Of a stretch of DNA of 64,000 nt, positions 8,790-18,633 are shown one piece after another. Within the stretch, counting starts at the first letter, position 1, and each line of letters starts with the position of its first letter. The translations under genes were made by a program, and so were the position numbers. Below the pieces are notes generated by a model, which was given only the letters and a program-made list of their open reading frames with translations, did not search any database and was not told the DNA's origin. This DNA comes from Bacteroidota bacterium. GTDB lineage: Bacteria; Bacteroidota; Bacteroidia; B-17B0; Aurantibacillaceae. The DNA lies in assembly GCA_018267655.1 (NCBI GenBank), contig JAFDYB010000034.1, positions 124,001 to 188,000 of the forward strand, read 5' to 3'.

Positions 8790-9294
8790 CTATTATAAAT
8801 ACACATTTAAATCGCTGGTACTATTACTCGCGCAAATACTTATTGTACAAAATATATATTTGGGTAATTATATAATTTTACTCCCCTACATTGCTGTTTT
8901 GATTTTTTTACCCTTTCAAATAGAAGGAATAACGTTGCTGATTATTTGTTTTTTTACAGGGGGGTTTCTAGATTTTTTTTATGACACCTCGGGCATTCAC
9001 GCCAGTGCATGTTTATTACTTGGATTTGCGCGCAGATATATATTAAAAATACTTGCGCCAAGAGAAGGCTACGAAATAGGAATTAGGCCTTGCGTTGAAG
9101 ATTTTAATTTACAATGGTTTATTACCTATGCCGGAACCCTTGTGCTTATACACCATTTATATTTCTTTTTTTTAGAAGCCTTTAGATTTAATGAAATATT
9201 TAGAACTTTGTTTAGAGTAATTTTAAGCAGCATTGGAACATTTGCAATGCTTTACGCACTTAATTTTTTATTTTATAAACCACGCCAAAGGTAA
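8779..9294 (+). CDS. mreD: Rod shape-determining protein MreD
   Basis: This 171-residue integral membrane protein has about five hydrophobic helices and the MreD-like stretch ITLLIICFFTGGFLDFFYDTSGIHASACLLLGFARRYIL. MreD is the membrane partner of MreC in the elongasome. The start is TTG inside the last codons of mreC (11 bp overlap), and the next gene begins 2 bases after its stop. Sequence conservation in this family is low, but position and topology make the call secure. Confidence 0.9.
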   Translation: MTTDYYKYTFKSLVLLLAQILIVQNIYLGNYIILLPYIAVLIFLPFQIEGITLLIICFFTGGFLDFFYDTSGIHASACLLLGFARRYILKILAPREGYEIGIRPCVEDFNLQWFITYAGTLVLIHHLYFFFLEAFRFNEIFRTLFRVILSSIGTFAMLYALNFLFYKPRQR

Positions 9295-9296
9295 AC

Positions 9297-11159
9297 ATGC
9301 CGAAGTATAACCACTTAATTAATCGGAAACTTATTATAGGCGGTTTTTTTTGTCTAATAGCCTTAATTTACCTTGGTAGATTATTTTATCTTCAGGTTAT
9401 TGACGATCAATACATTCATGAAGCGCAAGCAAATGCATTTAGATACCTTACCGAGTACCCCGTAAGAGGCTACATCTACGATAGAAACGGAAAGCTTTTG
9501 GTGATGAATGATATATCATACGATTTAATGATTATTCCAAAAGAAACAAAAGGCTGTGATACCATGGCTCTTTGCGAAATATTAGAAATTGATAAAGAAG
9601 AATATTTAAAGCGTTATAAAAAAGCCTGTGTTCACCCTAATTCACCACGCAAACAAAGTTTTTTTGAAAAACAACTCGATAGACAAACCTATGCAAAATT
9701 GCAAGAAAAAATGTATCGCTTTAAAGGCTTTTTTGTTCAAAAACGAACTGTTCGAAAATACCCAAGACCAATTGCCGCACATTTATTAGGTTATGTAGGT
9801 GAGGTTAGCAGTGAAAAAGCAGAAAAAGACTCCTATTACAAAGAGGGCGATTATATTGGTATTTCAGGCATTGAACGTAGTTATGAAGAAGAATTGCGTG
9901 GAAAAAAAGGAACACAAATTGCAATTACCGATGTACACAACAAAACGGTTGGGCGGTACATGAATGGTAAATACGACACTTTAGCTATTCCCGGAAAACC
10001 TTTGTATTGCAGTATTGATATGGATTTACAGGAATACGGCGAAAAATTAATGCATGGAAAAAAAGGAGCTGTAGTGGCTATTGAACCAAGTACCGGTGAA
10101 ATTTTATGTTTGGTTTCATCTCCTGGATACGATCCTAACGAGTTAGTTGGCGGAAAAGAACGCACAAAATGTTTTGCTAGACTATATTCTGATACCGTAG
10201 GATTACCTTTATTTAATCGAGCTCTCACCGCCATGTACCCACCGGGATCAACATTTAAATTAATTGATGCTTTAATAGGGCAAGATGAAGGCGTAATAAC
10301 ACGCTCAACGGTTTACCCATGCGCAAGAGGCTATCCTCCAATGGGCGGAAAACCGAAATGTCACCCTCACGGCGCCGAAGACTTAATTGGGTCTATCGCC
10401 GTGTCGTGTAACTCCTATTACTCCTATGTTTTTAAAGATATTACCAGTCAGAAAAAATTCAAAAAATATACTGATGGATTTGAACACTGGCGCAATGTAG
10501 TGAAAACTTTTGGTCCGGGAACTAGACTTGGAACAGACCTGCCATACGATAAACCTGGTAACGTGCCTTCTGTTCAATACTACGACAAAGTTTTTGGTAA
10601 AAACAGATGGTTTGCTAACACCATTGTTTCGCTTGGAATTGGCCAAGCAGAACTTTTATTAGTCCCCTTACAAATGGCTAATGTAATTGCAATTATTGCC
10701 AATAAAGGGTTTTACTACACCCCTCATTGCATAAAAGGAGTTAGTGACAGCAAACAACTAGATAAAAAATTTAAAGAAAAACATTTAGTAGGTGTTCAAA
10801 AAGAAGAGTGCTACAAGAATGTAATTGATGGTATGCAAAAATGTTTTGAACCCGGCGGAACAGGTTTCGCTTCAAAAATACCCGGTATTATAGCTTGCGG
10901 TAAAACAGGTACTGCAGAAAATCCACACGGCAAATCACACGCGGTGTTTCAAGCTTTTGCTCCTCGCGAACAACCTAAAATTGCAATTGCATGTTTAGTT
11001 GAAAATGCCGGCTGGGGAGGGGTTTGGGCAGCACCCGTAGTAAGTTTAATGATTGAAAAATATTTAACCGGCAAAATAACACGTCCTGACTTAGAAAAAA
11101 GAATTATGGCTGCTGATTTAATAAACGGAAAAAATTTACTATCAACTGAATTTCATTAA
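9297..11159 (+). CDS. mrdA: Penicillin-binding protein 2 (elongation transpeptidase)
   Basis: The 620-residue class B PBP crosslinks peptidoglycan during side-wall growth. It has a single membrane anchor (about 12-33), then the dimerisation domain with RGYIYDRNGKLL (58-69). The transpeptidase domain carries the catalytic S318 in PPGSTFK (K321), the SCN triad at 370-372, and KTGTAEN at 536-542. All three active-site motifs are intact. It begins 2 bases after mreD, and its TAA stop shares one base with the rodA start codon. Its partner glycosyltransferase is the RodA encoded next. Confidence 0.96.
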   Translation: MPKYNHLINRKLIIGGFFCLIALIYLGRLFYLQVIDDQYIHEAQANAFRYLTEYPVRGYIYDRNGKLLVMNDISYDLMIIPKETKGCDTMALCEILEIDKEEYLKRYKKACVHPNSPRKQSFFEKQLDRQTYAKLQEKMYRFKGFFVQKRTVRKYPRPIAAHLLGYVGEVSSEKAEKDSYYKEGDYIGISGIERSYEEELRGKKGTQIAITDVHNKTVGRYMNGKYDTLAIPGKPLYCSIDMDLQEYGEKLMHGKKGAVVAIEPSTGEILCLVSSPGYDPNELVGGKERTKCFARLYSDTVGLPLFNRALTAMYPPGSTFKLIDALIGQDEGVITRSTVYPCARGYPPMGGKPKCHPHGAEDLIGSIAVSCNSYYSYVFKDITSQKKFKKYTDGFEHWRNVVKTFGPGTRLGTDLPYDKPGNVPSVQYYDKVFGKNRWFANTIVSLGIGQAELLLVPLQMANVIAIIANKGFYYTPHCIKGVSDSKQLDKKFKEKHLVGVQKEECYKNVIDGMQKCFEPGGTGFASKIPGIIACGKTGTAENPHGKSHAVFQAFAPREQPKIAIACLVENAGWGGVWAAPVVSLMIEKYLTGKITRPDLEKRIMAADLINGKNLLSTEFH

Positions 11160-12463
11160 TGAGAGGAAATCAAAATAGTTTGTTTTACGGTGTTGATCGA
11201 TTTAGTGTGCTGCTATACGTAATTTTAGTGGTGCTTGGATGGTTAAATATTTATGCTGCCACCTACAATGAAGAACATAAAAGCATTTTTGATATTAGTC
11301 AAAAATACGGTAAGCAATTAATTTGGATAGGCTCATCGGGCATATTAGCCATTAGCATCTTAATTATTGACGCTAGTTTTTATACTGTATTTGCTTATGT
11401 TTTTTATGGTATATTTTTAGTACTCAATATTTTAGTTGTGTATTTTGGTCGTGAAATAAAAGGGAGTAAATCTTGGTTTGGCTTTGGTGGTTTTGGTATT
11501 CAGCCCGCCGAATTTATGAAGTTTGCTGTAAACTTAGCGCTTGCAAAATTTTTAAGTGCTCAAAAAATAATTATAAATCAAAACTTTCGATTACGCTTGC
11601 GCGACTTATTTAAAAATTACAAAAACACTTTAATTGCCTTATTAATTTTATTAGTGCCTTTAGCTATCATTAAAAAATTGCAAGACGAAACCGGTTTAGC
11701 CATTGTTTTTATTGCTTTCTTAATTGTGATGTATCGCGAAGGCATGTCGGTAAATATTTTGTTGTTCGGATTGCTTTCGGCTATACTTTTTGTATTAGCA
11801 TTAGTTGTGGAGCAAAAAATTAAATTATTTATTATAATGGGAATAATTGGTGTAATTGCATTTTTAGTTTCAAAAAGAAATTTAAAAAGCATTATTACAA
11901 TTAGTGTTATATACCTTGTTGCAAGTGGAATAATATTAGGCACTAATTTTTTTTATAACAAATTAGAAGTCCATCAAAAAGACAGAATAGATATTCTTTT
12001 ACAAAAAAAAGTTGACCCAAAAGGCAAAGGATATAACGTTAATCAATCTAAAATAGCCATTGGCAGTGGTGGATTTAGCGGAAAGGGCTATTTACAAGGA
12101 ACGCAAACAAAATATGAATTTGTTCCTGAACAAGAAACTGACTTTATTTTTTGTACCGTTGGCGAAGAATGGGGATTTTTAGGAAGTGCTTTTGTAATTT
12201 TACTACACTTAACTTTAATATTACGTTTAATTTTTTTAGCTGAGAGACAGCGCTCCGACTTTAGTAGAATTTATGGCTATGGCGTAGCAAGCGTTTTATT
12301 CTTCCACTTAGCTGTAAATATTGGAATGACTATAGGCTTAATGCCCGTAATTGGAATACCTTTACCGTTTTTTAGCTATGGAGGCTCATCATTATGGAGC
12401 TTTACAATCTTGTTATTTATTTTTTTACGCTTAGATGCTAACCGATTATTAATTTTACGTTAA
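11159..12463 (+). CDS. rodA: Peptidoglycan glycosyltransferase RodA (SEDS family)
   Basis: This 434-residue polytopic membrane protein has about ten helices. SEDS hallmarks are GFGGFGIQPAEFMKFAVNLALAKF (helix pair around 105-128), QKVDPKGKGYNVNQSKIAIGSGGFSGKGYLQGTQTKYEFVPEQETDFIFCTVGEEWGFLGS (extracellular loop region around 285-345) and GIPLPFFSYGGSSLW near the C-terminus. It polymerises glycan strands using lipid II as PBP2 crosslinks them. The central helices are rather long compared with enterobacterial RodA, which is common in this phylum. Its stop codon is in the same reading frame as the kinase gene that follows. Confidence 0.95.
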   Translation: MRGNQNSLFYGVDRFSVLLYVILVVLGWLNIYAATYNEEHKSIFDISQKYGKQLIWIGSSGILAISILIIDASFYTVFAYVFYGIFLVLNILVVYFGREIKGSKSWFGFGGFGIQPAEFMKFAVNLALAKFLSAQKIIINQNFRLRLRDLFKNYKNTLIALLILLVPLAIIKKLQDETGLAIVFIAFLIVMYREGMSVNILLFGLLSAILFVLALVVEQKIKLFIIMGIIGVIAFLVSKRNLKSIITISVIYLVASGIILGTNFFYNKLEVHQKDRIDILLQKKVDPKGKGYNVNQSKIAIGSGGFSGKGYLQGTQTKYEFVPEQETDFIFCTVGEEWGFLGSAFVILLHLTLILRLIFLAERQRSDFSRIYGYGVASVLFFHLAVNIGMTIGLMPVIGIPLPFFSYGGSSLWSFTILLFIFLRLDANRLLILR

Positions 12464-12472
12464 AACAAAAAC

Positions 12473-13441
12473 ATTAAAACACGCTCAAATATTATACTTA
12501 CAATTTTATTTGGATACATCATACTTCAATTTTTATGGTGGGAGGTTTTGCTCGTTAAACAAACAAATTCAATTATAATTGAAAAACAAAAAATTACTGA
12601 GCTCAATATTAGCGATCCAATTCGAATTAAAAATGAAGTGGAAAAATTACATAAAGAAAAAACATATCGCTTAATAATGATTGCAGGCGAGGGCACCGTT
12701 TTTTTATTATTACTATTGTATGGCCTTTATAAAATAAGACTTGCTCATAAAAATGAATTAGCGCTTAACAAACAACAACAAAATTTTTTAATGAGCATTA
12801 CACATGAACTTAAAACTCCTCTTACAGCAATTCAACTTCAACTCCAAACCATTAAAAAGCACAAATTAGATTTTGAAAAACAAACCCAACTAGTTAATGC
12901 GGCATTAATCGAATCGCAACGCTTAAATACATTAATTGCAAATTTACTATTAGCAACAAAAGCCGAAGCAACCAATGAATGGTTAAATAAAATTGAAATT
13001 GATTTTAGCCAGCTACTTGAAAAAACAATAAAACAATATTACTCCGATTTTATTTCCAAAAACAAAATAACACTCCTTATTCAACCTAACGGCCATATTA
13101 AAGGCGATGAGTTTTATTTAATTTCGGTTATTACCAACTTAATTGATAACGCTATAAAATATTCATTTAACGAAATATCAATAGTTGTAGAACTGTTTAA
13201 AAAAGAAAACCAATTACTATTTACAATAAAAGATTTTGGCGTTGGAATAAAAGATGAAAACAAACAAAAAGTGTTTGAAAAATTTTATAGAGAGGGAAAC
13301 GAAGATACGCGCAAAACTAAAGGTACCGGACTAGGGTTGTTTATTGTTAAGCACATTATTAAACAACACGGTGCATTAATTACAATCAAAAACAATCAGC
13401 CAAAAGGTACAATAGTCGAAATAAATTTCAATGCTGTTTAA
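12473..13441 (+). CDS. Membrane sensor histidine kinase (apparent non-canonical start)
   Basis: The layout is helix 1, a short periplasmic coiled segment, helix 2, then HisKA and HATPase. H111 sits in the H-box ITHELKTPLTAI, the N-box is TNLIDNAIKYS, the G1 box is KDFGVGIKD, and GTGLGLFIVKHI is the G2 box. The first canonical start is TTG at 12548, but the frame is open upstream to the rodA stop. The 25 extra codons from an ATT at 12473 give MKTRSNIILTILFGYIILQF and then WWEVLLVK, an excellent first membrane helix of the kind seen in Bacteroidota kinases. I therefore extended the gene to ATT; this start is an inference. No response regulator is adjacent. Its 3' end overlaps the next gene by 11 bases. 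The ligand is unknown. Confidence 0.8.
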   Translation: MKTRSNIILTILFGYIILQFLWWEVLLVKQTNSIIIEKQKITELNISDPIRIKNEVEKLHKEKTYRLIMIAGEGTVFLLLLLYGLYKIRLAHKNELALNKQQQNFLMSITHELKTPLTAIQLQLQTIKKHKLDFEKQTQLVNAALIESQRLNTLIANLLLATKAEATNEWLNKIEIDFSQLLEKTIKQYYSDFISKNKITLLIQPNGHIKGDEFYLISVITNLIDNAIKYSFNEISIVVELFKKENQLLFTIKDFGVGIKDENKQKVFEKFYREGNEDTRKTKGTGLGLFIVKHIIKQHGALITIKNNQPKGTIVEINFNAV

Positions 13442-14567
13442 AAAAATATTAATTATACTTACGGCTATTTTTACCTCTTTTTCTTGTACAAGAGAGTCTT
13501 CTATAGGTAACAATAACGAAATTGGCACTGCTGTAAAATTAAAATACGCTAAAGGGTTTTCAATTATTAATTATAAAACCTTTACAAAGGTGCTTGTATT
13601 TGGCTCCAATAGGAATAAAGACACAAGCGCTGTTTTTTTACTTTCTAAAACTTCCTTAAAAATCAAAAACAACAACGCCTTAAACATAATTATTCCGGTA
13701 AAAAAAGTTGTGTCGCTCAGTTCAATTTATACATTTATGATAAATGAATTAACTGAAATAAATTCGATTTGTGCAATTGATAACTCAGATTATACCTCTA
13801 ATCCCATTATTCTTAATGGTATAAAAACTTCTAAAATTGCCGAAGTTGCTAAAACACCTATCGTTGAAATTGAAAAAATTGTTTCATTATCTCCAAGCAT
13901 TGTCTTTAACTATGGAATGCCTTTTCAAGGAAATAAACACGATGCTCTTTTAAAAAAAGCTAACATTCCTGTAATTTATAGTTACGACCATTTAGAAGAA
14001 ACACCACTAGCACGGGCTGAATGGATAAAATTTTTTGCTGCATTTTATTCAAAAGAAAATTTAGCCGACTCCATTTTTAACTCAATTGAAAAAGACTATA
14101 ATACTCAAAAAAAATCACTTAGCACCACTACCACAAAACCACTTGTAATTACTGAAATTAGAACCGGAGATGTTTGGTATGCCCCCGGAGGCAAAAGTTT
14201 TATGGCACAACTTATTGCAGATGCCGGTGCTAGCTATGTTTTTAAAAGCGACTCTCACATCGGAAGTTTAAATTTAAGTTTTGAAGATGTTTACATAAAT
14301 GCCCACAATGCTAATTTTTGGCTTAACGTATCTTTAAAAAAATCACTTAACGAACTTGCCTCTGATGATATTCGTTACACAACTTTTAAAGCCTTTAAAA
14401 ATAAATGTGTGTATAATAACATCTTAACACTAAATGCTGCCGGCTATAGTAATTATTGGGAAAGCGGAATACTTTATCCTAACCGTATACTAAGTGATTT
14501 TATAAAGATATTTCACCCTGAGTTAAAAAGTAATTCTACTTTTAATTATTATAAAAAACTAAACTAA
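13431..14567 (+). CDS. BtuF/FhuD-like periplasmic-binding lipoprotein
   Basis: The 378-residue protein has a lipobox (TSFSC, C19) after a short hydrophobic segment. It shows the helical-backbone binding-protein pattern of cobalamin, haem and siderophore receptors: VSLSSIYTFMINEL, IVEIEKIVSLSPSIVFNYGMP, then PVIYSYDHLEETPLARAEWIKFFAAFY and a second lobe with TEIRTGDVWYAPGGKSFMAQLIADAGASYVF. It overlaps the histidine kinase by 11 bases, so the two are probably translated together. No ABC permease or ATPase is nearby. It may bring ligand to a distant transporter, or act with the kinase as a sensor; the latter is speculation. Confidence 0.8.
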   Translation: MLFKKILIILTAIFTSFSCTRESSIGNNNEIGTAVKLKYAKGFSIINYKTFTKVLVFGSNRNKDTSAVFLLSKTSLKIKNNNALNIIIPVKKVVSLSSIYTFMINELTEINSICAIDNSDYTSNPIILNGIKTSKIAEVAKTPIVEIEKIVSLSPSIVFNYGMPFQGNKHDALLKKANIPVIYSYDHLEETPLARAEWIKFFAAFYSKENLADSIFNSIEKDYNTQKKSLSTTTTKPLVITEIRTGDVWYAPGGKSFMAQLIADAGASYVFKSDSHIGSLNLSFEDVYINAHNANFWLNVSLKKSLNELASDDIRYTTFKAFKNKCVYNNILTLNAAGYSNYWESGILYPNRILSDFIKIFHPELKSNSTFNYYKKLN

Positions 14568-14569
14568 GT

Positions 14570-14605
14570 TAAAATAAAAAGAGGCTGCCTTTCGAGCAAC
14601 CCCTT
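14570..14605 (-). terminator. Intrinsic terminator of the metalloprotease gene
   Basis: On the minus strand a 10 bp stem (AAGGGGTTGC with GCAGCCTCTT, including two G-U pairs) around a 7-base loop is followed by TTTATTTT. It lies between the ends of two convergent genes. Confidence 0.65.
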
Positions 14606-14628
14606 CTTAAATTAAGAGTTGTGTGTTA

Positions 14629-17600
14629 TTAGTTTTTAATTAGTTTAATAATCTTAATTCCTTGAGTATCTTTTACTCGTAAATAATAAATACCTGAAGA
14701 AAACTCACTAATGCTTAATTCTATACTTTGAACGTTTACTTGTTTCGCAACAATTATTCTGCCTGTTAAATCAATTATATCAATACTCCTCAAATTAATC
14801 GTTCCAAACTCAATAGTAAATACACCGTTGTTTGGATTAGGCATCACTCTTATTACATCTTCTGTGTTAGTATTATTTTGTATTCCTGTTACTACCGATA
14901 CTATACATGTAGTTGCAGAGCCCGTACAATTATTGGCATCTGTTACCATCACGGTATAACAACCTACAGCTAAATTTGAAACATTAGCGCTGTTATATCC
15001 ACCCGGTTGCCATGTATAAGTAAACGGCGCTGTACCGCTATTTGTAACGCTTGCTGCGCCATTAGTACAAGTTGGGCAAGATGCGTTTGTTGAAGTAGCT
15101 GTAGCCGTTAATCCTCCTGTACCGGGATTAATAGTAAACACACTGTTATTCTTACACCCATTAGCATCAGTAGTTATATACGTAAATGTTCCTGCGCATA
15201 AGTTAGAAACCGAAGATCCTGTGCCCCCTGCAGGAATAATTGAATATGTTAACACTCCCGTTCCACCACTCGCAAGTATTGAAGCCTTACCATTACAAGA
15301 TGCAGGACAAGAGGTTGCCGATGTTGAAACAGCCGCGCTTATTGCGCTTGGTTGTGTTATTGTGAATGTGTTTTTTACTTTACAACCATTAGCATCAGTT
15401 GTTGTTACCGAATAATTACCGGCTGTTAAAGCGCTTGGTCCTGAAGGGCTATATGCGTAAGTAAACGGCGCATTTCCACTTGAACTTACAGATACACTAC
15501 CCGTGGCACTTCCGTTACACAATGCGTTTGAAGGAACTACTGATGAACTTGGTAAACTATTTACTGTTATTCCTATAGAATTACTGCCAAAACAAGAACC
15601 GTTTGAACCAATAATTGAATAGGTTGTGTTTGAAACCGGACTAACCACAATTGAATTTGCGTTCGATCCCGTATTCCAAGTATAGCTACTTGCGCCACTT
15701 GCAGTTATAGTAGTTGAGCCTCCGTTGCAAATAGATGTGGCAGGCGATGAAAACGAAATACTAAGAGAACTACCTATTGTAACTGTTGAAGTTTTACTAC
15801 TGCTACATCCTAATGAAGTTCCTACAACACTGTAAACAGTTGTAACAACAGGACTAACGTTTATTGAAGACGCCGTTGACCCTGTGCTCCAAGAGTAAGT
15901 ACTTGCTCCAGAAACCGTAAGTGTTGCTGTACCGCCTGAACAAATTGTATAACTATTTACCGTAAGTGTTGGTATTGGGTTAGCTGTTACTGTTGCCACT
16001 TTACTTGATGCACAAATACCATTGCTTCCTTTAACAGTGTATTGTGTTGTGCTTAACGGACTCACAACAATGCTTGACGCTGTAGAGCCAGTGTTCCAAG
16101 AAAATGTAGTTGCCCCAGAAGCTGTAATTGTTGCTGAACTACCCGCACATATAGTAGGATTTGTAACATTTACCGTAGGATTTGCAACTACCGTTACCGA
16201 GCTTGTTTTTGAATTTGTGCAATTACCATTTGCTCCTATTACTGTATAAACAGTATTTGAAGCAGGCGATGGATTTAAAACAGTACCTGTAGCGCCTGTG
16301 CTCCACGAAAATGTAGTTGCCCCAGACGCCGTTAATGTTGCACTTGTACCATTACAAATTGTAGCACTATTTACTGAAACTGTTGGCGTAGTATTTACTG
16401 TAATTGCAGTTGTTGTGTTCCCTGAACATGCGCCCGTTTTACCAACCAATGTATATGTTGTTGAACTTAATGGCGTAACCACAATGCTTGATAAATTAGA
16501 TCCAGTACTCCAAGTATAACTACTAGCACCAAATGCAGAAAGTGTTGCACTTTGCCCGGTACATAAACTAGCTGATGAAGCACTAATGCTTACGTTAATT
16601 CCTGCGCCAACGTTTACCGTTGTTGTTTTGGTAGCAGAGCAAGCACCCGAAGATCCGGTAACATTATAAATTGTAGTTGTTGTTGGTGTTACTATTATTG
16701 AACCTGCATTTGATCCGGTGCTCCAAGTGTATGTTCCGGCACCACTTGCAGATAAAGTAACAGAAGTTCCGGCACATACTGTGCCTGCAGCCGAAGAGGT
16801 TAAGCTAACTGTAATACCCGGCCCAACCGTAACTGTTTTAGTAAACGGCAAGCTTACCTGTGTTCCATTAGCGGCACATATTAATGTTATTGTTTGCGTT
16901 CCGGTTGCCGTAAACGTAACTACCGGGTTTTGAACGTTTGAGGTTGATGTTGTTGCCCCGGTTATTGTATAATTCCACGATGAAGGAGCGCTTACTGTAC
17001 CTGTTGACATGTCCGTTATTTGAACTGTTTGGTTTGTGCATGGTGATAACACCGATGTGTTAAAATTTGCCGTTGGATAAGGAATTGTTAAGCCATGGGT
17101 TCCTAATTGATTACGATATGGCGCATTTGCCATTGCAGTTTGAATGCGCGTAACCTGATCTGTTGTAAACATAAACATTCCATTATCATCACTATAATCC
17201 ATAAAGTTCATAAACATTTCACCATCAGGTGAATTTGATGGAGGCCCGGAGCAAGTGCCAACGTTATACGGATATGTTACTGTATTTGCATCGGCGGCCG
17301 TTGGAGGACTGGCAAGCGGATTTTGATTTACATAATTTGCCTGATATGCAGGTGGTGTGTCATTACAATAGTCTGTAGCACAGGTTGCATCTCCCCAAAT
17401 ATGACGTAAGCCAACCCAATGACCAATTTCATGTGTTGCTGTTCTTCCTAAATTATAAGGAGCTGTTGCAAAACCGGTATTCCCGTAAGACATTGCCCAA
17501 CACCACAGCCCATCTGTTGTACTTGTACCTGTACCACCAATCATACCCGTTAAAGTGCTTCCGGCAGGGAAGGTTGCAAAACCCAATAAACCCGTTGAAG

Positions 17601-18285
17601 AGTTTTCATCGGTTACCCAAATATTCATGTACTTTACAGGGTTCCATATTGTTTGAGGTTTTACTATGTTATTTAAAAAGTTCATAAAAGTAGTAGGCGT
17701 ATTATATGCTGCGTTTGAAGGATCCTTTGAGGTATATCCACCTGATAATGTAAATGTATTAAAGTTAATACGCTCAATTCCAGGCTCCGGCATAGCGTTT
17801 CCGTTTTTATCGTAATAAGCGGGTAAAAAGGTTAATTGTGCGTTTCCAATTACTATTCTTGAGCCATTATAATTTGGAGAAGGGATGCTGTTTGCGGTTG
17901 CATAGTTTTGAAATGCATTTGCCGGATAGTGGCTAGTGTATTGCCCCACTCCATCAAAATCGTTTTGTAAAATAGAAATTTGAGAAACTGCCTGAGCATT
18001 TGTAATGTTAGGATATGTTCCTACTGCCTGCCCGCCATGGATTACGTGCACAACAACGGGAATCGTATAGGAGGTTGATGCCGTTGAGTTTGACGAACCA
18101 ATAAATTTAGCCGCATTATTTTGAACGTATTCTGTAACTTTTTGGTTAAACCAAGCATCCCATTGTGCAGAAGGCACAGACGTACCACACGTACGATGCA
18201 ATGGCATAGCACTATTATTTAAACTTGTTTGGGCTACAGAAAACGCCGAGGTAAATAACAAAGCGTTAAGTATCTTTTTTTTCAT
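14629..18285 (-). CDS. Secreted M43-type metalloprotease with Ig-like and SprB-like repeats and T9SS type A sorting domain
   Basis: The protein has 1218 residues with a signal peptide at about 1-19. The catalytic domain has the zinc motif HEIGHWVGLRH (H285, E286, H289, H295) and a Met-turn MNFMDYSDD near 360, characteristic of pappalysin/cytophagalysin (M43) peptidases. A PKD-like domain follows (about 400-490), then six Ig-like repeats of about 67 residues with the same consensus as the giant PHP-type protein. Three SprB-like segments come next (each Cys-rich with a DANGC or DANNC turn), and the last 80 residues are a T9SS sorting domain (MPNPNNGVFTIEF, GIYYLRVKD). It should be a surface or released protease. 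A TATCTTTG box lies about 20 bases upstream of the start. Confidence 0.9.
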   Translation of the reverse strand: MKKKILNALLFTSAFSVAQTSLNNSAMPLHRTCGTSVPSAQWDAWFNQKVTEYVQNNAAKFIGSSNSTASTSYTIPVVVHVIHGGQAVGTYPNITNAQAVSQISILQNDFDGVGQYTSHYPANAFQNYATANSIPSPNYNGSRIVIGNAQLTFLPAYYDKNGNAMPEPGIERINFNTFTLSGGYTSKDPSNAAYNTPTTFMNFLNNIVKPQTIWNPVKYMNIWVTDENSSTGLLGFATFPAGSTLTGMIGGTGTSTTDGLWCWAMSYGNTGFATAPYNLGRTATHEIGHWVGLRHIWGDATCATDYCNDTPPAYQANYVNQNPLASPPTAADANTVTYPYNVGTCSGPPSNSPDGEMFMNFMDYSDDNGMFMFTTDQVTRIQTAMANAPYRNQLGTHGLTIPYPTANFNTSVLSPCTNQTVQITDMSTGTVSAPSSWNYTITGATTSTSNVQNPVVTFTATGTQTITLICAANGTQVSLPFTKTVTVGPGITVSLTSSAAGTVCAGTSVTLSASGAGTYTWSTGSNAGSIIVTPTTTTIYNVTGSSGACSATKTTTVNVGAGINVSISASSASLCTGQSATLSAFGASSYTWSTGSNLSSIVVTPLSSTTYTLVGKTGACSGNTTTAITVNTTPTVSVNSATICNGTSATLTASGATTFSWSTGATGTVLNPSPASNTVYTVIGANGNCTNSKTSSVTVVANPTVNVTNPTICAGSSATITASGATTFSWNTGSTASSIVVSPLSTTQYTVKGSNGICASSKVATVTANPIPTLTVNSYTICSGGTATLTVSGASTYSWSTGSTASSINVSPVVTTVYSVVGTSLGCSSSKTSTVTIGSSLSISFSSPATSICNGGSTTITASGASSYTWNTGSNANSIVVSPVSNTTYSIIGSNGSCFGSNSIGITVNSLPSSSVVPSNALCNGSATGSVSVSSSGNAPFTYAYSPSGPSALTAGNYSVTTTDANGCKVKNTFTITQPSAISAAVSTSATSCPASCNGKASILASGGTGVLTYSIIPAGGTGSSVSNLCAGTFTYITTDANGCKNNSVFTINPGTGGLTATATSTNASCPTCTNGAASVTNSGTAPFTYTWQPGGYNSANVSNLAVGCYTVMVTDANNCTGSATTCIVSVVTGIQNNTNTEDVIRVMPNPNNGVFTIEFGTINLRSIDIIDLTGRIIVAKQVNVQSIELSISEFSSGIYYLRVKDTQGIKIIKLIKN

Positions 18286-18304
18286 AAGAGATTTTTTTGA
18301 TAGC

Positions 18305-18312
18305 CAAAGATA
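18305..18312 (-). promoter_or_regulatory. Putative promoter -7 box (TATCTTTG) for the M43 protease
   Basis: An exact TAnnTTTG match on the minus strand ends 19 bases before the ATG. No clear -33 TTG is found at the usual distance. Confidence 0.45.
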
Positions 18313-18416
18313 TTAAAAACAGTCTTTGTGTCTTCGCCACTCAAAATGCTTTAATGCCACTCATTAAAATTAACAATAGCCCCTACAGAGTGTTTCTAAA
18401 AAATTTAGAGAACAAC

Positions 18417-18629
18417 TTAATCGCTGTTTGTGTTTGTTGGCTTTTTAAAATAGAGATAGCTGCGATATGCTCTGTACAATGAATAAGCAATAAGCAGGCC
18501 TATAAAAACGGTTCGTTTGCTGCCATACATTTTATCTGCCATTATATCTGTAAAAATAAATAGGCACGCCATACTTAAAGTAATAAGCACCATTACGCTT
18601 CCCATTATAAAATTAAGTTTATCTCGCAT
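18417..18629 (-). CDS. Small two-helix membrane protein
   Basis: The 70-residue protein has two predicted membrane helices (about 8-29 and 40-62) and a hydrophilic C-terminal tail (KKPTNTNSD). It follows the TonB gene by 59 bases, separated by an intrinsic terminator, so it probably depends on readthrough or its own promoter. Small membrane proteins of this kind are often found beside ExbB/ExbD/TonB clusters in Bacteroidota, but I do not recognise a named family. Coding is supported by composition, position and a good ATG start. Confidence 0.6.
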   Translation of the reverse strand: MRDKLNFIMGSVMVLITLSMACLFIFTDIMADKMYGSKRTVFIGLLIAYSLYRAYRSYLYFKKPTNTNSD

Positions 18630-18633
18630 AACT

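Noticed and set aside
12461..12475. RodA-kinase fusion by readthrough of TAA
   Set aside because: The frames match, but no readthrough signal is visible, and a separate start is simpler; kept only as a formal alternative in the findings.
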